Shown here: one piece after another, positions 19,452-29,771 of the stretch | Layout: each line of letters begins with the position of its first letter | Numbering within the stretch: the first letter of the stretch is position 1 | Assembly (NCBI GenBank): GCA_947627175.1 | Contig: CANQVA010000003.1 | Location: 62,001-126,000, forward strand | DNA length: 64,000 nucleotides | Direction of reading: 5' to 3' | Origin: an uncultured Ruminococcus sp. | Lineage (GTDB): Bacteria > Bacillota > Clostridia > Oscillospirales > Ruminococcaceae | The notes under the pieces: generated by a model | Database searches by the model: none | What the model was told of the DNA's origin: nothing | Seen by the model: the letters and a program-made list of their open reading frames with translations, nothing else | Program-made: the position numbers and the translations under genes

Positions 19452-20967
19452 TAATGAATGGAACAGTATAATTGATGATGCATTTTCATCAGATGAAATT
19501 CACACGTTCTCCGAAAATTACAATATGAAAAAGCAGTCAATGCGGAAAGGAATTGCTATGAAAAAAAATAATCTGATGCTGAATTTAACTGTTGCGGCAG
19601 CAGCTCTCGCAGTAGTTGCATTTCCGACAGGTATCTATTTCAGTACACATACAGCAGGAACTCAACCGTCTACTGAAATTCCGGCTGAAAACGACGAAAT
19701 TACAGTCAATGAGGAAACAACAGAAGAATTTGCACAACAAATTGCAGACACAGAAATTACTGTCAATGACGGAGTGGACGACGGAGAAGTCAACAAAGAT
19801 ACACACGTATTCACAGAAGAAGATGATGTAATCAACACTGACTTCAACATTGACTATGACACAATATATGATGTTGAATACGGCTGGTTGCCTGAAGGTC
19901 TTGAATATCAGGAACAAGACAGTCCATATGGAGGAAAATTCCATAATTGGGATACTGATGACGGCATGACCCCTATACTTACAAAAGTTCCAAAAGGTGC
20001 AACATATTGTGAAGATATAGGAAACCCTGAAATAGAAGCTGAAAAAACCGTATGGTCAAATGACGGTAAAACAGTTTCAATGTATTACAGAAGCACTTAT
20101 GGTTCTGATAATATCAGTCCTAATTTCGGGCGTATAGCATTTATATATTTTGACAATACGCCGTATGTCCTTCAATTATATGTAACCGACGGAATTTCAG
20201 AAGAAGATTTTTATAAAATTATTAAAAATGTAAAACTCGTACCCTCCGAAAAAGAAACAACTTCACTCTTTACGCAAGAAGAAGAAACAACAGATTCTTA
20301 CAATGATTCAGAAACAACAACAGTGCAAGTTTCAGAATCAGCAGTTTCAGAAACATCAACAGATATTCTTCCGACAGTAAAGGTCGGCGAAACGATTAAT
20401 GAAAAATATTATGATGTATGGGGAAAAGTTTCAGCTACAGTAACTAATGTAAGTTTCAATGACAATCTGGACGGTATTACAACAGACAATATAGGAAATA
20501 ACGCTGATTACAGCCAATATCTCAACACAGACGGTTCACTTATTGAGAATGTCCGCAAATGGTTCAAGTCTGAAGATAATACAGAATTTAAAACTGAAAC
20601 AGTACCTATAAGCATTATGACGGTAAATATTACCTATACAAATAACGGCACAGAACCTGTTGACGATTACTGCATATGTCCGACTTTGCAGACAAAAGAC
20701 GATGGATATTTTCTATGTCTGAGTGATTACAACAAAGTTATGTCAAAAGATGACGTTTATTATATTGATACTTTCAAAGAACTTATGCATGATGATATGT
20801 GCTTTTCATTCAGTTGCCCGAAACAGTCCGGAAAAAATAACATCTGCCTTGAACCGGGCGAATCTACAGAAGTAACACTTGCATTTGTAGTTGAGAACAA
20901 ATTCCGTGATAATCTCTATCTCTCAATGGATAAAAATGGTTTTGTTGACCTCTCAGACCATGAATAA
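19426..20967 (+). CDS. Membrane-anchored anti-sigma-like protein (513 aa) partnered with the upstream ECF sigma factor
   Basis: Overlaps sigma gene; single TM (LMLNLTVAAAALAVVAFPTGIYF), Thr/Glu-rich linkers, C-terminal DUF4352-like region (tentative). Confidence 0.65.
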   Translation: MKNIRLPNNNEWNSIIDDAFSSDEIHTFSENYNMKKQSMRKGIAMKKNNLMLNLTVAAAALAVVAFPTGIYFSTHTAGTQPSTEIPAENDEITVNEETTEEFAQQIADTEITVNDGVDDGEVNKDTHVFTEEDDVINTDFNIDYDTIYDVEYGWLPEGLEYQEQDSPYGGKFHNWDTDDGMTPILTKVPKGATYCEDIGNPEIEAEKTVWSNDGKTVSMYYRSTYGSDNISPNFGRIAFIYFDNTPYVLQLYVTDGISEEDFYKIIKNVKLVPSEKETTSLFTQEEETTDSYNDSETTTVQVSESAVSETSTDILPTVKVGETINEKYYDVWGKVSATVTNVSFNDNLDGITTDNIGNNADYSQYLNTDGSLIENVRKWFKSEDNTEFKTETVPISIMTVNITYTNNGTEPVDDYCICPTLQTKDDGYFLCLSDYNKVMSKDDVYYIDTFKELMHDDMCFSFSCPKQSGKNNICLEPGESTEVTLAFVVENKFRDNLYLSMDKNGFVDLSDHE

Positions 20968-20976
20968 ACCTGTTAT

Positions 20977-21008
20977 AAAAAAACTCCCTGTATAGGGAGC
21001 TTTTTTTA
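20977..21008. terminator. Bidirectional intrinsic terminator
   Basis: AAAAACTCCCTGTATAGGGAGCTTTTTTT. Confidence 0.85.
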
Positions 21009-22370
21009 TGCACTTACTTGTATATTTTCACGTATGACATTTTTTGCAGATGCTTTTTTTATACATATAGCACATACTATGACACAATAAGTAGTCGCAA
21101 CAATCCATGCCGCCTGGTCTGTAAAACATATAGCCGTAAAGCCATATTCGGGAACAAACTTCTTACTTACAAATATTCTTGCGAACATCTCCAATACACC
21201 CGAAAATATAGCCATTCCTGAATAGCCTATGCCTTGTATGCTCATACGGCAGGTATTCAGAATGCCGAGTGACCAATAGAAAAAGCCGACACAAACCATA
21301 TATTTTGCAGAAGCGTCAAGTACAGCTGTTTCGGTACTTTTCACAAACATAAGCGAAAGCGGTCTTCCAAAGAAAATAAGAACAATTCCGATTATTATGC
21401 CGTAAATTGTATTTACAGCCGTACCTCTGATAATTCCCTGTTTCACTCTGTCCGTTTTTCCTGCTCCGAGGTTCTGACTGCTGAATACTGACACACCCGT
21501 TGCTATTGCATCAAATGGACACATTGCAAGCTGTTTCAATTTGGCAGACACCGCAAACGCCGATACGTAAACATCAGAAAGAGCATTGTTGGCGGACTGC
21601 ATAACCATACTGCCAATAGCTGTAATGGAATATTGTAATCCCATAGGTACGCCCATTATAAAAAGTTCCTTTACTGCATATGAATTGAATTTGCATATAT
21701 CTTTTGTAAGTTTAAGAAGAGGATATTTTTTCTGAATAACTACAAAACAAGCTATACCACTGCAAGCCTGTGCCATAATTGTTGCAAGTGCCGCACCAGC
21801 ACAGCCAAGCGGTATAATTACTATGAATGTAAGGTCAAGTATTATATTAAGTACTGCCGACACCGCAAGAAATATAAACGGTGTTTTGCTGTCACCTATA
21901 GCACGCAACATACCTGAAAGAAGATTATAGAAAAGTGAAAAGGGTATTCCGATGCATATGATGAATAAATACATATAAGCATCTTTTCTGATGTTTTCAG
22001 AAACTTTCATTATATCAAGAATATTGTTGCATAAAAGACACGTAAGAACAGTAAGAATAACAGCAAATATTCCCGTTAAAATATATGAATGAAAAACTGT
22101 ACTCCGCAGTCTGTCAGGCTGTTTTGCACCGAAATATTTAGCCATTGGTATTCCGAATCCTGCACATATACCTATGCAAAAACCAAGAACAAGAAACAAT
22201 ACACTGCTTGTCGCACTTACTGCCGCCAGTGCATCAACGCCCAGTATACGCCCGACTATTGCCGCATCAATCATATTATAAGCCTGCTGTAGAATATTTC
22301 CCAAAAGCAAAGGCAATGAAAAATTTATAATCAGCTTTATCGGACTGCCCTCTGTCATGCTTTTAGTCAT
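21006..22370 (-). CDS. MATE family efflux transporter
   Basis: MTKSMTEGSPIKLIINFSLPLLLGNILQQAYNMIDAAIVGRILGVDALAAVSATSS. Confidence 0.9.
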   Translation of the reverse strand: MTKSMTEGSPIKLIINFSLPLLLGNILQQAYNMIDAAIVGRILGVDALAAVSATSSVLFLVLGFCIGICAGFGIPMAKYFGAKQPDRLRSTVFHSYILTGIFAVILTVLTCLLCNNILDIMKVSENIRKDAYMYLFIICIGIPFSLFYNLLSGMLRAIGDSKTPFIFLAVSAVLNIILDLTFIVIIPLGCAGAALATIMAQACSGIACFVVIQKKYPLLKLTKDICKFNSYAVKELFIMGVPMGLQYSITAIGSMVMQSANNALSDVYVSAFAVSAKLKQLAMCPFDAIATGVSVFSSQNLGAGKTDRVKQGIIRGTAVNTIYGIIIGIVLIFFGRPLSLMFVKSTETAVLDASAKYMVCVGFFYWSLGILNTCRMSIQGIGYSGMAIFSGVLEMFARIFVSKKFVPEYGFTAICFTDQAAWIVATTYCVIVCAICIKKASAKNVIRENIQVSA

Positions 22371-22522
22371 GCCGAAATCACTCCTTTTTTGTACACTGAT
22401 TAGCATTCTATCACTTTTTTTCGGCAATGTCAACCGGTGACATAAATTTTTTCTGACAAAAAAAGGACTCCGAAAAGTCCTTTTTTTATACAATATTCTG
22501 TAATCAGATTATATGCATTTTA

Positions 22523-23476
22523 TCAGAGTTCAAGACCGTTGAAATTATCTTCAAGCACTTTTCTTGAATTTTGGAATCTTTCTTTTTCCTCATCTGTAAG
22601 TGAAAGTTCAACAATTTCCTTAACGCCGTTTCTGCCGATAATGCACGGCACACCTATAAATACATTTTTGCTGTCATATTCTCCGCACAACTTTGCTGAA
22701 ACTGTAAGAACACTGTTTTCATCGCCGAGAATAGCCTTTACAATACGTGCAATAGCCATACCTATGCCATAATATGTAGCTCTTTTAGCTTTGATAATTT
22801 TGTAAGCAGATGTGCGAACCTGTTCTTCAATAGAACGCATATCGTCCATATTGTAGTCATTGCGTTCATCTTCAAGAATTTCCGTAACAGATTTAGTTGC
22901 AAGCATAACCTGCGAAAGCGGTACAAATTCACTGTCACCATGTTCACCGATTACATAAGCGTGAATATTTTTCGGGTCAACCGTGAAATAGTCACCAAGA
23001 AGATAACGCAGTCTTGCTGTATCAAGTGAAGTACCCGTACCAATAACACGTGAAGCACCAAAACGTGAGAGTTCATATGTAACTCTTGTCATGATGTCAA
23101 CAGGATTTGTTGCAACAAGGAATATACCGTCAAAACCCGACTTTACAACAGGGTTTATAATAGAGCGGAAAACCTCTGTATTACGCTGTAAAAGGTCAAG
23201 ACGTGTTTCGCCCTCCTTTTGTGCGACACCTGCGGCTATAACAACAATATCAGCGTCTATGCAGTCCTTGTAATCACCTGCATAAATTCTCATATTTGAC
23301 TTTGCAAAAGCAAGTCCATGGTTCAAGTCCATAGCCTCACCGTTTGCACGTTCCTTATTTACATCAATAAGGACAAGTTCGTTGCATATACCGCCCTGAT
23401 TTACAAGGGCATATGCAAAACTCATGCCGACCATACCTGTACCAATCAGCACTACTTTTCTTTTATCAGTATTCAT
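22523..23476 (-). CDS. ldh: L-lactate dehydrogenase
   Basis: VVLIGTGMVGMSFAYALVNQGGICNELVLIDVNKERANGEAMDLNHG...IGEHGDSEFVPLSQV. Confidence 0.94.
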   Translation of the reverse strand: MNTDKRKVVLIGTGMVGMSFAYALVNQGGICNELVLIDVNKERANGEAMDLNHGLAFAKSNMRIYAGDYKDCIDADIVVIAAGVAQKEGETRLDLLQRNTEVFRSIINPVVKSGFDGIFLVATNPVDIMTRVTYELSRFGASRVIGTGTSLDTARLRYLLGDYFTVDPKNIHAYVIGEHGDSEFVPLSQVMLATKSVTEILEDERNDYNMDDMRSIEEQVRTSAYKIIKAKRATYYGIGMAIARIVKAILGDENSVLTVSAKLCGEYDSKNVFIGVPCIIGRNGVKEIVELSLTDEEKERFQNSRKVLEDNFNGLEL

Positions 23477-23604
23477 ATACTAAACCTCCGATTGAAATTA
23501 TATATTGATTATACACCATATTTATCAACAAGTCAATAGTAATTTCATAAAAATAACAAAAAATAAAAAAACAGACTGCGGAGAACAGTCTGTTTTTGTT
23601 ATAA

Positions 23605-24837
23605 TTATAATTTAATTCCGTTTTGTATGAGTAGTTTCCTTGCCGATTCAACAGAATCAACTCCCTCTGCGTTTTTTACAGGTGCAAATTCTTTACAGCG
23701 TTCTACTTCATAGGGCAAACAACTTTCCTGAAGGTGCACCATATCAAGAACAAGAGTTTCAAATTTATAGCCGTTATTTTCATCGGGAATAACGAAACTG
23801 CCGTTATTATCCATATAGGGAATTTTTTTCTCGACAACGTGTACAGGCATTTTTTCGGCAATAATATCTTCAAGCCGTTCAACCTTGAAAAGATAGTTGA
23901 GAATTACGCCGTATTTATAGGCAAGCTGACCGTTTTCTTTTGTAAGGGTACGCATTTCTTTTGTCATTTCGTAATATTCAACGATTGACGGTTTGCCGTC
24001 CTCAAGACATAATACGCCTACTCTTTCATCAGGTGAAACTTTGCTTACAACCTTGCTCCCCGACTGACTGCCTGAATTTATGACAGCCCCAATAAAGCAC
24101 GGGTCTGCAATCTGCTGTAATACGTTGTCAACCGCAAAAACATTTATCCATTCAATGCCCTTATTCTTTATATCTTTCAACAGTCCTGCCCTTACTATTG
24201 ACGAAAACCAACCGCCATTTCCATTAGGCGAAATTGAAATACATGACCTGCTTTCCATGTAGATTCTTCCGTTGAAATCGGAAGACGGTGCCATGTCCTG
24301 AATAAAGAACTTGACATATTTTTTGTCATAGCCGAAATAATTCTTTTCTTCAAAGAAATTTACGGTATCATCATGATTTTTTTCACTCGTCATAATATAC
24401 AGCGGAACATATACCCCTGTATCTTTTACTACTTTCATTAGATTATTCATAAGACATTCAAATATATACAGTTCTTTTGAAATGCCTATATTGAACATAC
24501 CTTTCGGTTTATCAAACCCAAGGCGTGTACCCTGACCGCCTGCAAGAAGAACAGCGGCAACTTTTCCCTCTTTTATTGCCTCTGAACCTGCTGAATAATA
24601 TGTTTCTCTGTTCTTTTCAATATCTTCAATAGTAACAGCATCAAGCGGTTCAAACTTTCCTCTTTTTGAAGAAATATTATTTTCATCCTTTAAATTTTCA
24701 AGAACAGAAAAATCAGTCATTTCAATCTGCGAAAGCAATTCAGCCTTTTCGGTGTTGTTAAGTTCGTCATAATAAGCAAGTATATGCTCCTGACCATATT
24801 TTTTTAATATATTTTCTGCTGTATCAAATTCAATCAC
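23605..24837 (-). CDS. UDP-sugar/UDP-GlcNAc pyrophosphorylase (UDPGP family)
   Basis: VAAVLLAGGQGTRLGFDKPKGMFNIG...MTSEKNHDDTVNFFEEKNYFG. Confidence 0.9.
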   Translation of the reverse strand: MIEFDTAENILKKYGQEHILAYYDELNNTEKAELLSQIEMTDFSVLENLKDENNISSKRGKFEPLDAVTIEDIEKNRETYYSAGSEAIKEGKVAAVLLAGGQGTRLGFDKPKGMFNIGISKELYIFECLMNNLMKVVKDTGVYVPLYIMTSEKNHDDTVNFFEEKNYFGYDKKYVKFFIQDMAPSSDFNGRIYMESRSCISISPNGNGGWFSSIVRAGLLKDIKNKGIEWINVFAVDNVLQQIADPCFIGAVINSGSQSGSKVVSKVSPDERVGVLCLEDGKPSIVEYYEMTKEMRTLTKENGQLAYKYGVILNYLFKVERLEDIIAEKMPVHVVEKKIPYMDNNGSFVIPDENNGYKFETLVLDMVHLQESCLPYEVERCKEFAPVKNAEGVDSVESARKLLIQNGIKL

Positions 24838-25024
24838 TGATACAACCCCCCTCTATATTTTTTTAATCTATAATATTCTATTTTTACAATTATATCATAT
24901 TGACTTATTACAGTCAAGCATATAACAGGCAATTTATATAAATATATGTCAATCACCTGAAATAATACTGGCAGTTTTGTTACTTATTCACAAAAGTTAC
25001 TGTTAATAATTGTAAAAATGAATA

Positions 25025-26764
25025 TCATGTTGCGAACTGACTGTTATATAATTCCGCATAAAAGCCGTTTTTGTTCATAAGTTCGCTGTGGTTTCCCTTT
25101 TCAATTATATTTCCGTTTTTCATTACAAGAATTATATCAGAATTTTTTATAGTTGAAAGACGGTGTGCAATTATAAAACCTGTACGTCCTTCCATAAGTT
25201 TAGTAAATGCCTTTTGTATACGGTGTTCTGTTCTGAGGTCAATAGAACTTGTAGCTTCATCAAGAATAAGCATAGGCGGATTCATAAGCATTATTCTTGC
25301 TATACATATAAGCTGTTTCTGTCCCTGAGAAAGTCCGCTGTCCTCGCTTATAACAGTATCATAACCGTTTGCAAGTCTTTTTATAAAGCCGTGAGCATAG
25401 ACAGCTTTTGCGGCTTGTATAATCTGTTCACGTGTCGCACCGGGTACGCCGTAAGCAATATTTTCGGCAACAGTTCCCGTAAATATCCATGTTTCCTGCA
25501 AAACCATTCCGAATTGACTACGCAGACTGTCACGTGTGATGTCGTTTACATTTTTTCCGGAAATTGTTATATTTCCGCTGTTTACGTCATAGAACCTCAA
25601 CAGAAGATTTATAATTGTTGATTTTCCACAGCCTGTATGTCCTACTATGGCAATTTTCTGACCCGCTTTAACGTCAAGGCTGAAATTCTTAATAAGTTCC
25701 ACTTTCGGATTATATGAAAAATACACACTGTCAAAACTCAAATTTCCGTCACAATCTGTAATTGTTTCCTTGTCTGAATCGTCGGGCACTTCTTCCTCTT
25801 CAAGTACATCAAATACTCTCTGTGCAGATGCAACAGCATTCTGCAATTCAGCAAAAACGCCTGATATTTCATTGAATGGCTTTGTATACTGATTTGAAAA
25901 TGAAAGAAAACTTGTAAGTTTTCCGACGGTCATTTTTCCGAGAAAACTAACAGTGCCGGTTGCTCCCAATGCACCGAGAAGTCCCACTGCCGCATAAATC
26001 ATGCCGTTTACAAAACGTGTCACGGGATTTGTCATTGAACTGAAAAAAGTAGCTTTAACGCCGATTTTTCCATAATCTTTATTTATTTTGTCAAAACGTT
26101 CTTCAGCACGTCCGTCATAAACAAAAGCCTTGACTATTTTCTGATTTCCTGCCATTTCTTCGGCAAGTGCCACCATGTCGCCACGAAGTTTTGACTGTTT
26201 CATATATGAATCATGAGATGCTTTCGTAATTTTAGATGCGGCTATAAACGAAAGAGGTGTCATAAGAACAACTACAATTGCTATTCTGAAATTTATGAAC
26301 ATCATAAAAACAAGCGTTCCGAGAATAGTCATAATACTGCTGAAAAACTGCGTAAATCCCTGTAAAAGACCGTCTGAAATAATTTCAATATCATTTATTA
26401 CATGGCTTGTAAGTTCACCTTTTGTGTGACTGTCTATATATTTCAATGGTACTCTTTCGAGTTTATTAAAAATATCTGAACGCAAATCACGTATAGTAAG
26501 AAATGCAAGTTTATTTGTGCATAAACTCATAAGCCATTGAAAAATTCCGCTTGCTGTAACTATGACGGCAAGTTCAATGACAATTTTTTTAAGACCGTCA
26601 AAATTAACATTGCCTTTTTCTATACAGCAGTCAACAGCATCGCCTATAAATATAGGCACTAACAGCGATAAACCTACACCTGCCAACGCAAATATAACTG
26701 TACAGATTAAATATTTTATATAAGGTCGGGCGTATGAAATAACCCTTTTAAGAGTATCAAGCAT
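25025..26764 (-). CDS. ABC transporter, fused permease/ATPase (exporter type)
   Basis: GHTGCGKSTIINLLLRF; LSQGQKQLICIARIMLMNPPMLILDEATSSID. Confidence 0.93.
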   Translation of the reverse strand: MLDTLKRVISYARPYIKYLICTVIFALAGVGLSLLVPIFIGDAVDCCIEKGNVNFDGLKKIVIELAVIVTASGIFQWLMSLCTNKLAFLTIRDLRSDIFNKLERVPLKYIDSHTKGELTSHVINDIEIISDGLLQGFTQFFSSIMTILGTLVFMMFINFRIAIVVVLMTPLSFIAASKITKASHDSYMKQSKLRGDMVALAEEMAGNQKIVKAFVYDGRAEERFDKINKDYGKIGVKATFFSSMTNPVTRFVNGMIYAAVGLLGALGATGTVSFLGKMTVGKLTSFLSFSNQYTKPFNEISGVFAELQNAVASAQRVFDVLEEEEVPDDSDKETITDCDGNLSFDSVYFSYNPKVELIKNFSLDVKAGQKIAIVGHTGCGKSTIINLLLRFYDVNSGNITISGKNVNDITRDSLRSQFGMVLQETWIFTGTVAENIAYGVPGATREQIIQAAKAVYAHGFIKRLANGYDTVISEDSGLSQGQKQLICIARIMLMNPPMLILDEATSSIDLRTEHRIQKAFTKLMEGRTGFIIAHRLSTIKNSDIILVMKNGNIIEKGNHSELMNKNGFYAELYNSQFAT

Positions 26765-28494
26765 CAGTCGCCCTCCTTTTCATTCATCTGAGATTTATAT
26801 ATTTCTCTGTATACTTCACAATTTTCAATAAGTTCTTCATGTGTACCGATTCCGACTGTTTCGCCGTCGTCCATAACTATAATTTTATCAGCCTCTTTAA
26901 TAGAAGTAGTGCGTTGTGAAATCATTATAACAGTAGTATCGGGCATATCGTTTTTAAGAGATTTGCGGAGTGCAAGGTCTGTTGCATAGTCTAAAGCACT
27001 TGTTGAGTCGTCAAGAATAATAATATCAGGATTTCCCACTAACGCACGGGCAATAGATATTCTTTGTTTCTGTCCGCCTGAAAGATTTTTACCGCCTTGT
27101 GAAATTTTAGTGTCAAGACCATCGGGCATTTTGCTTACAAATTCCCATGCCTGAGCAGTTTTAAGAGCTGATATTATTTCATCGTCTGAAATATCTGCAT
27201 TTTTCCAACGCATATTATCCCTGACTGTACCCGTAAACAATACAGCTTTCTGCGGAACAATTCCTATAGATTTTCTGAGAGCATTGAAATTGTAATTATC
27301 CGATTTTACACCGGAAATAAAAATCTCTCCTTCTGTCTGCCTGTAAAAGCAAGGTATAAGATTTGCAAGAGTAGTTTTTCCACTTCCCGTACCGCCTATA
27401 ATACCGAGCATTTCCCCTCTTTTAAGCGTAAATGAAACGTTTTTTACAGAACATTCTCCTGCCGTTTCATATGAAAATGAAACATTTTTAAATTCAAGTA
27501 TATTTTCACTGTCTTTGTGTTCGGACGGCTTTTCATTTCCGTCAGATTTTTCAGGTTCAATGTCAAACACTTCACTTATTCTGTTTGCAGATGCAAAGGC
27601 TTTAGTGAACGTTACAATAAGATTTGCAAGCACTATAAGAGCAAGTAATATTTGTGTCATATAGTTTACTAATTTTGTGAGTTCACCTTGTGTAAGATTA
27701 CCTGTGTCAATTCTTATACCACTGAACCACAATATCGCAACTATACCTAAATTCATAACCATGAATGAAAACGGATTCAAAACAGATGATATTCTGCCGA
27801 CTGCTATTGAACTTACTGCTATATCATCAACAGACTTTTTGAAATTTTCAATTTCATCTTTCTGTCTTGAAAATGCCCTGATAACCCTTGTACCCTCTAA
27901 ATTTTCACGTGTAAGCAATGACGCTCTGTCAAGGTTTTTTTGAGTTGTCTTGTACATAGGTACAGTCTTATGCATTACAGAAACTATAACTATTGTCGTA
28001 ATAACAGCTACAATCAGAAATATCAACGAAAGTTTAAGGTCTGTACGCATAGCCATTACCATTGCACCTATTACAAGAAACGGGGAACGTGTTCCAAGTC
28101 TTATAAACATATTAACACCGTTCTGAACCGTGTTTGAATCGTTCGTAAGACGGTTTACAAGTGAGGCAGTACCGACTTTATCAATACTGCTATATGAAAG
28201 TGAATTGATATGTTTGTATAAAGCTGTACGCAGTTCCGTTCCGAAACCGTATGCACATTTTGCGGCAAAAATCTGACAAGTAAGGGCAAAAGCAAGCCCG
28301 CAAAAACCGAGAATTACTATAATTCCCGACATACGCAGTATATAACCCGTATCGTTGTTTGATATTCCGTTATCAATAATTTTCTGCATTACAAACGGGA
28401 CTATAAGTTCAAATATCGCCTCAAGCAGTTTAAAAAAAGGCCCCAACACAAGTTCTTTCTTATAATTTTTCAGATATTTCAGCAGTTTTTTCAT
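26764..28494 (-). CDS. ABC transporter, fused permease/ATPase (exporter type)
   Basis: GGTGSGKTTLANLIPCFY; LSGGQKQRISIARALVGNPDIIILDDSTSALD; overlaps partner gene by 1 nt. Confidence 0.93.
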   Translation of the reverse strand: MKKLLKYLKNYKKELVLGPFFKLLEAIFELIVPFVMQKIIDNGISNNDTGYILRMSGIIVILGFCGLAFALTCQIFAAKCAYGFGTELRTALYKHINSLSYSSIDKVGTASLVNRLTNDSNTVQNGVNMFIRLGTRSPFLVIGAMVMAMRTDLKLSLIFLIVAVITTIVIVSVMHKTVPMYKTTQKNLDRASLLTRENLEGTRVIRAFSRQKDEIENFKKSVDDIAVSSIAVGRISSVLNPFSFMVMNLGIVAILWFSGIRIDTGNLTQGELTKLVNYMTQILLALIVLANLIVTFTKAFASANRISEVFDIEPEKSDGNEKPSEHKDSENILEFKNVSFSYETAGECSVKNVSFTLKRGEMLGIIGGTGSGKTTLANLIPCFYRQTEGEIFISGVKSDNYNFNALRKSIGIVPQKAVLFTGTVRDNMRWKNADISDDEIISALKTAQAWEFVSKMPDGLDTKISQGGKNLSGGQKQRISIARALVGNPDIIILDDSTSALDYATDLALRKSLKNDMPDTTVIMISQRTTSIKEADKIIVMDDGETVGIGTHEELIENCEVYREIYKSQMNEKEGD

Positions 28495-28526
28495 AATCTT
28501 CCTTATAATAAATAATTTATAATATC

Positions 28527-29276
28527 TTAAAATTCAATGTCCATAAAATCAATAAGCCTGTCAAATGCTGCACTGTAACTTATATACCATTTGCCGTCAA
28601 TCATAAGAACAGAAGCAGGTTCAGCAACAAATACTTCATCATTGACATTATTCTTATAAAACGGAATTTCACATATATAACCGTCTGTCACATTTATTCC
28701 GAGTTTTGAATTGATTTCTGCAATTTCATCTTCTGAATAATGTTCAATAGTATTTTCATCAATATTTATTGACCATGTATCATCAGGAGATTCACCATAA
28801 CTGTCCATAATTTCATGAATATTTTTTACGGACTTATCTATAGATTCAAGAACACTCTGTTTTGTAAAAATCTTTTCAAGTGTTTCATCATCCTCACCGA
28901 GTTCTGTTTTAAGATAGTTTTTCATATAAGCATCAAAAGCAGTTATTTCAGCCGGACAGAAAAGTGCATATACAGCGTTTGCGTCATCAGCAAGATAAGC
29001 ATTATGATAAGAATTAAGAACTGTTTTATATTCGCCGTTATTGCTTTGCGGTACAGCATCTGTATTTGTTTCTGTAACTTGTTCTGTAGAAATATCTGTT
29101 GTTATTTCTTCCGCAACGCTTGTTGTCACTTCTTCTGCAACGGCTGTTGTCTGTGGTGTTTCTGTTGTAGCCACAATAATATTATCGGAAGTATCTGTTT
29201 TTCCCTCACAACCCGTAACCGCTGTAAATATCATACAAGCAAGCATAACCACTGTATATTTTATAGACTTTTTCAT
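28527..29276 (-). CDS. Hypothetical lipoprotein
   Basis: MKKSIKYTVVMLACMIFTAVTGCEGKT lipobox; Thr/Glu-rich linker. Confidence 0.75.
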   Translation of the reverse strand: MKKSIKYTVVMLACMIFTAVTGCEGKTDTSDNIIVATTETPQTTAVAEEVTTSVAEEITTDISTEQVTETNTDAVPQSNNGEYKTVLNSYHNAYLADDANAVYALFCPAEITAFDAYMKNYLKTELGEDDETLEKIFTKQSVLESIDKSVKNIHEIMDSYGESPDDTWSINIDENTIEHYSEDEIAEINSKLGINVTDGYICEIPFYKNNVNDEVFVAEPASVLMIDGKWYISYSAAFDRLIDFMDIEF

Positions 29277-29395
29277 ATTTTTCCTCCACTGATAATTTAT
29301 TTTATAATATACCAAGTATGCTATAAAAAGCATTAAAAATCTGAAAACATATTCAAATTTTTATTAAAAAAGCTTTTCTTTATTGTTCAACAGGC

Positions 29396-29647
29396 TTATG
29401 CCATGCTTACTACAATTGGATGTAGCACACACCCTCTATCCCATTTGATTGGGAATGCTTTCTTCAGTATTTGATATGCCCCATTCAAATCTGCATTGAT
29501 TTGTACACCTTGATTAGTAACAAACAATCCTCTGTATACTCGTCTTGCTTTATTATAATTTTCTTTTACAGGTTCTTCATTATCGACGAAACTTGTACCG
29601 CTCGTATAGCTTTCTTCGGTCAAAATGACTGCTATACCATATTTATT
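29396..29647 (-). pseudogene. C-terminal remnant of an IS200/IS605-type TnpB (OrfB) protein
   Basis: KYGIAVILTEESYTSGTSFVDNEEPVKENYNKARRVYRGLFVTNQGVQINADLNGAYQILKKAFP: TnpB C-terminal signature; no N-terminal nuclease region upstream. Confidence 0.85.
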
Positions 29648-29740
29648 ATACTATTATATTTTATTTCAGTCAATCACATTTTGATGTAAAATCAGAAAAA
29701 TTCAATTTTTTGTGTACATTTTACAGTTTTTAATAAAAGT

Positions 29741-29766
29741 ACTGCCGGACAAATATATCCGGCAGT
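29741..29766 (-). terminator. Intrinsic terminator downstream of carB
   Basis: ACTGCCGGA...TCCGGCAGT hairpin. Confidence 0.75.
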
Positions 29767-29771
29767 TATAA

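Noticed and set aside
28815-29336. 173-aa plus-strand ORF opposite the hypothetical lipoprotein
   Set aside because: Antisense artefact with Cys/Ile/Phe-biased composition; the minus strand encodes a lipobox protein with SD.
29396-29647. Complete IS605 element
   Set aside because: Only the TnpB C-terminus is present; no TnpA or N-terminal TnpB region found upstream.
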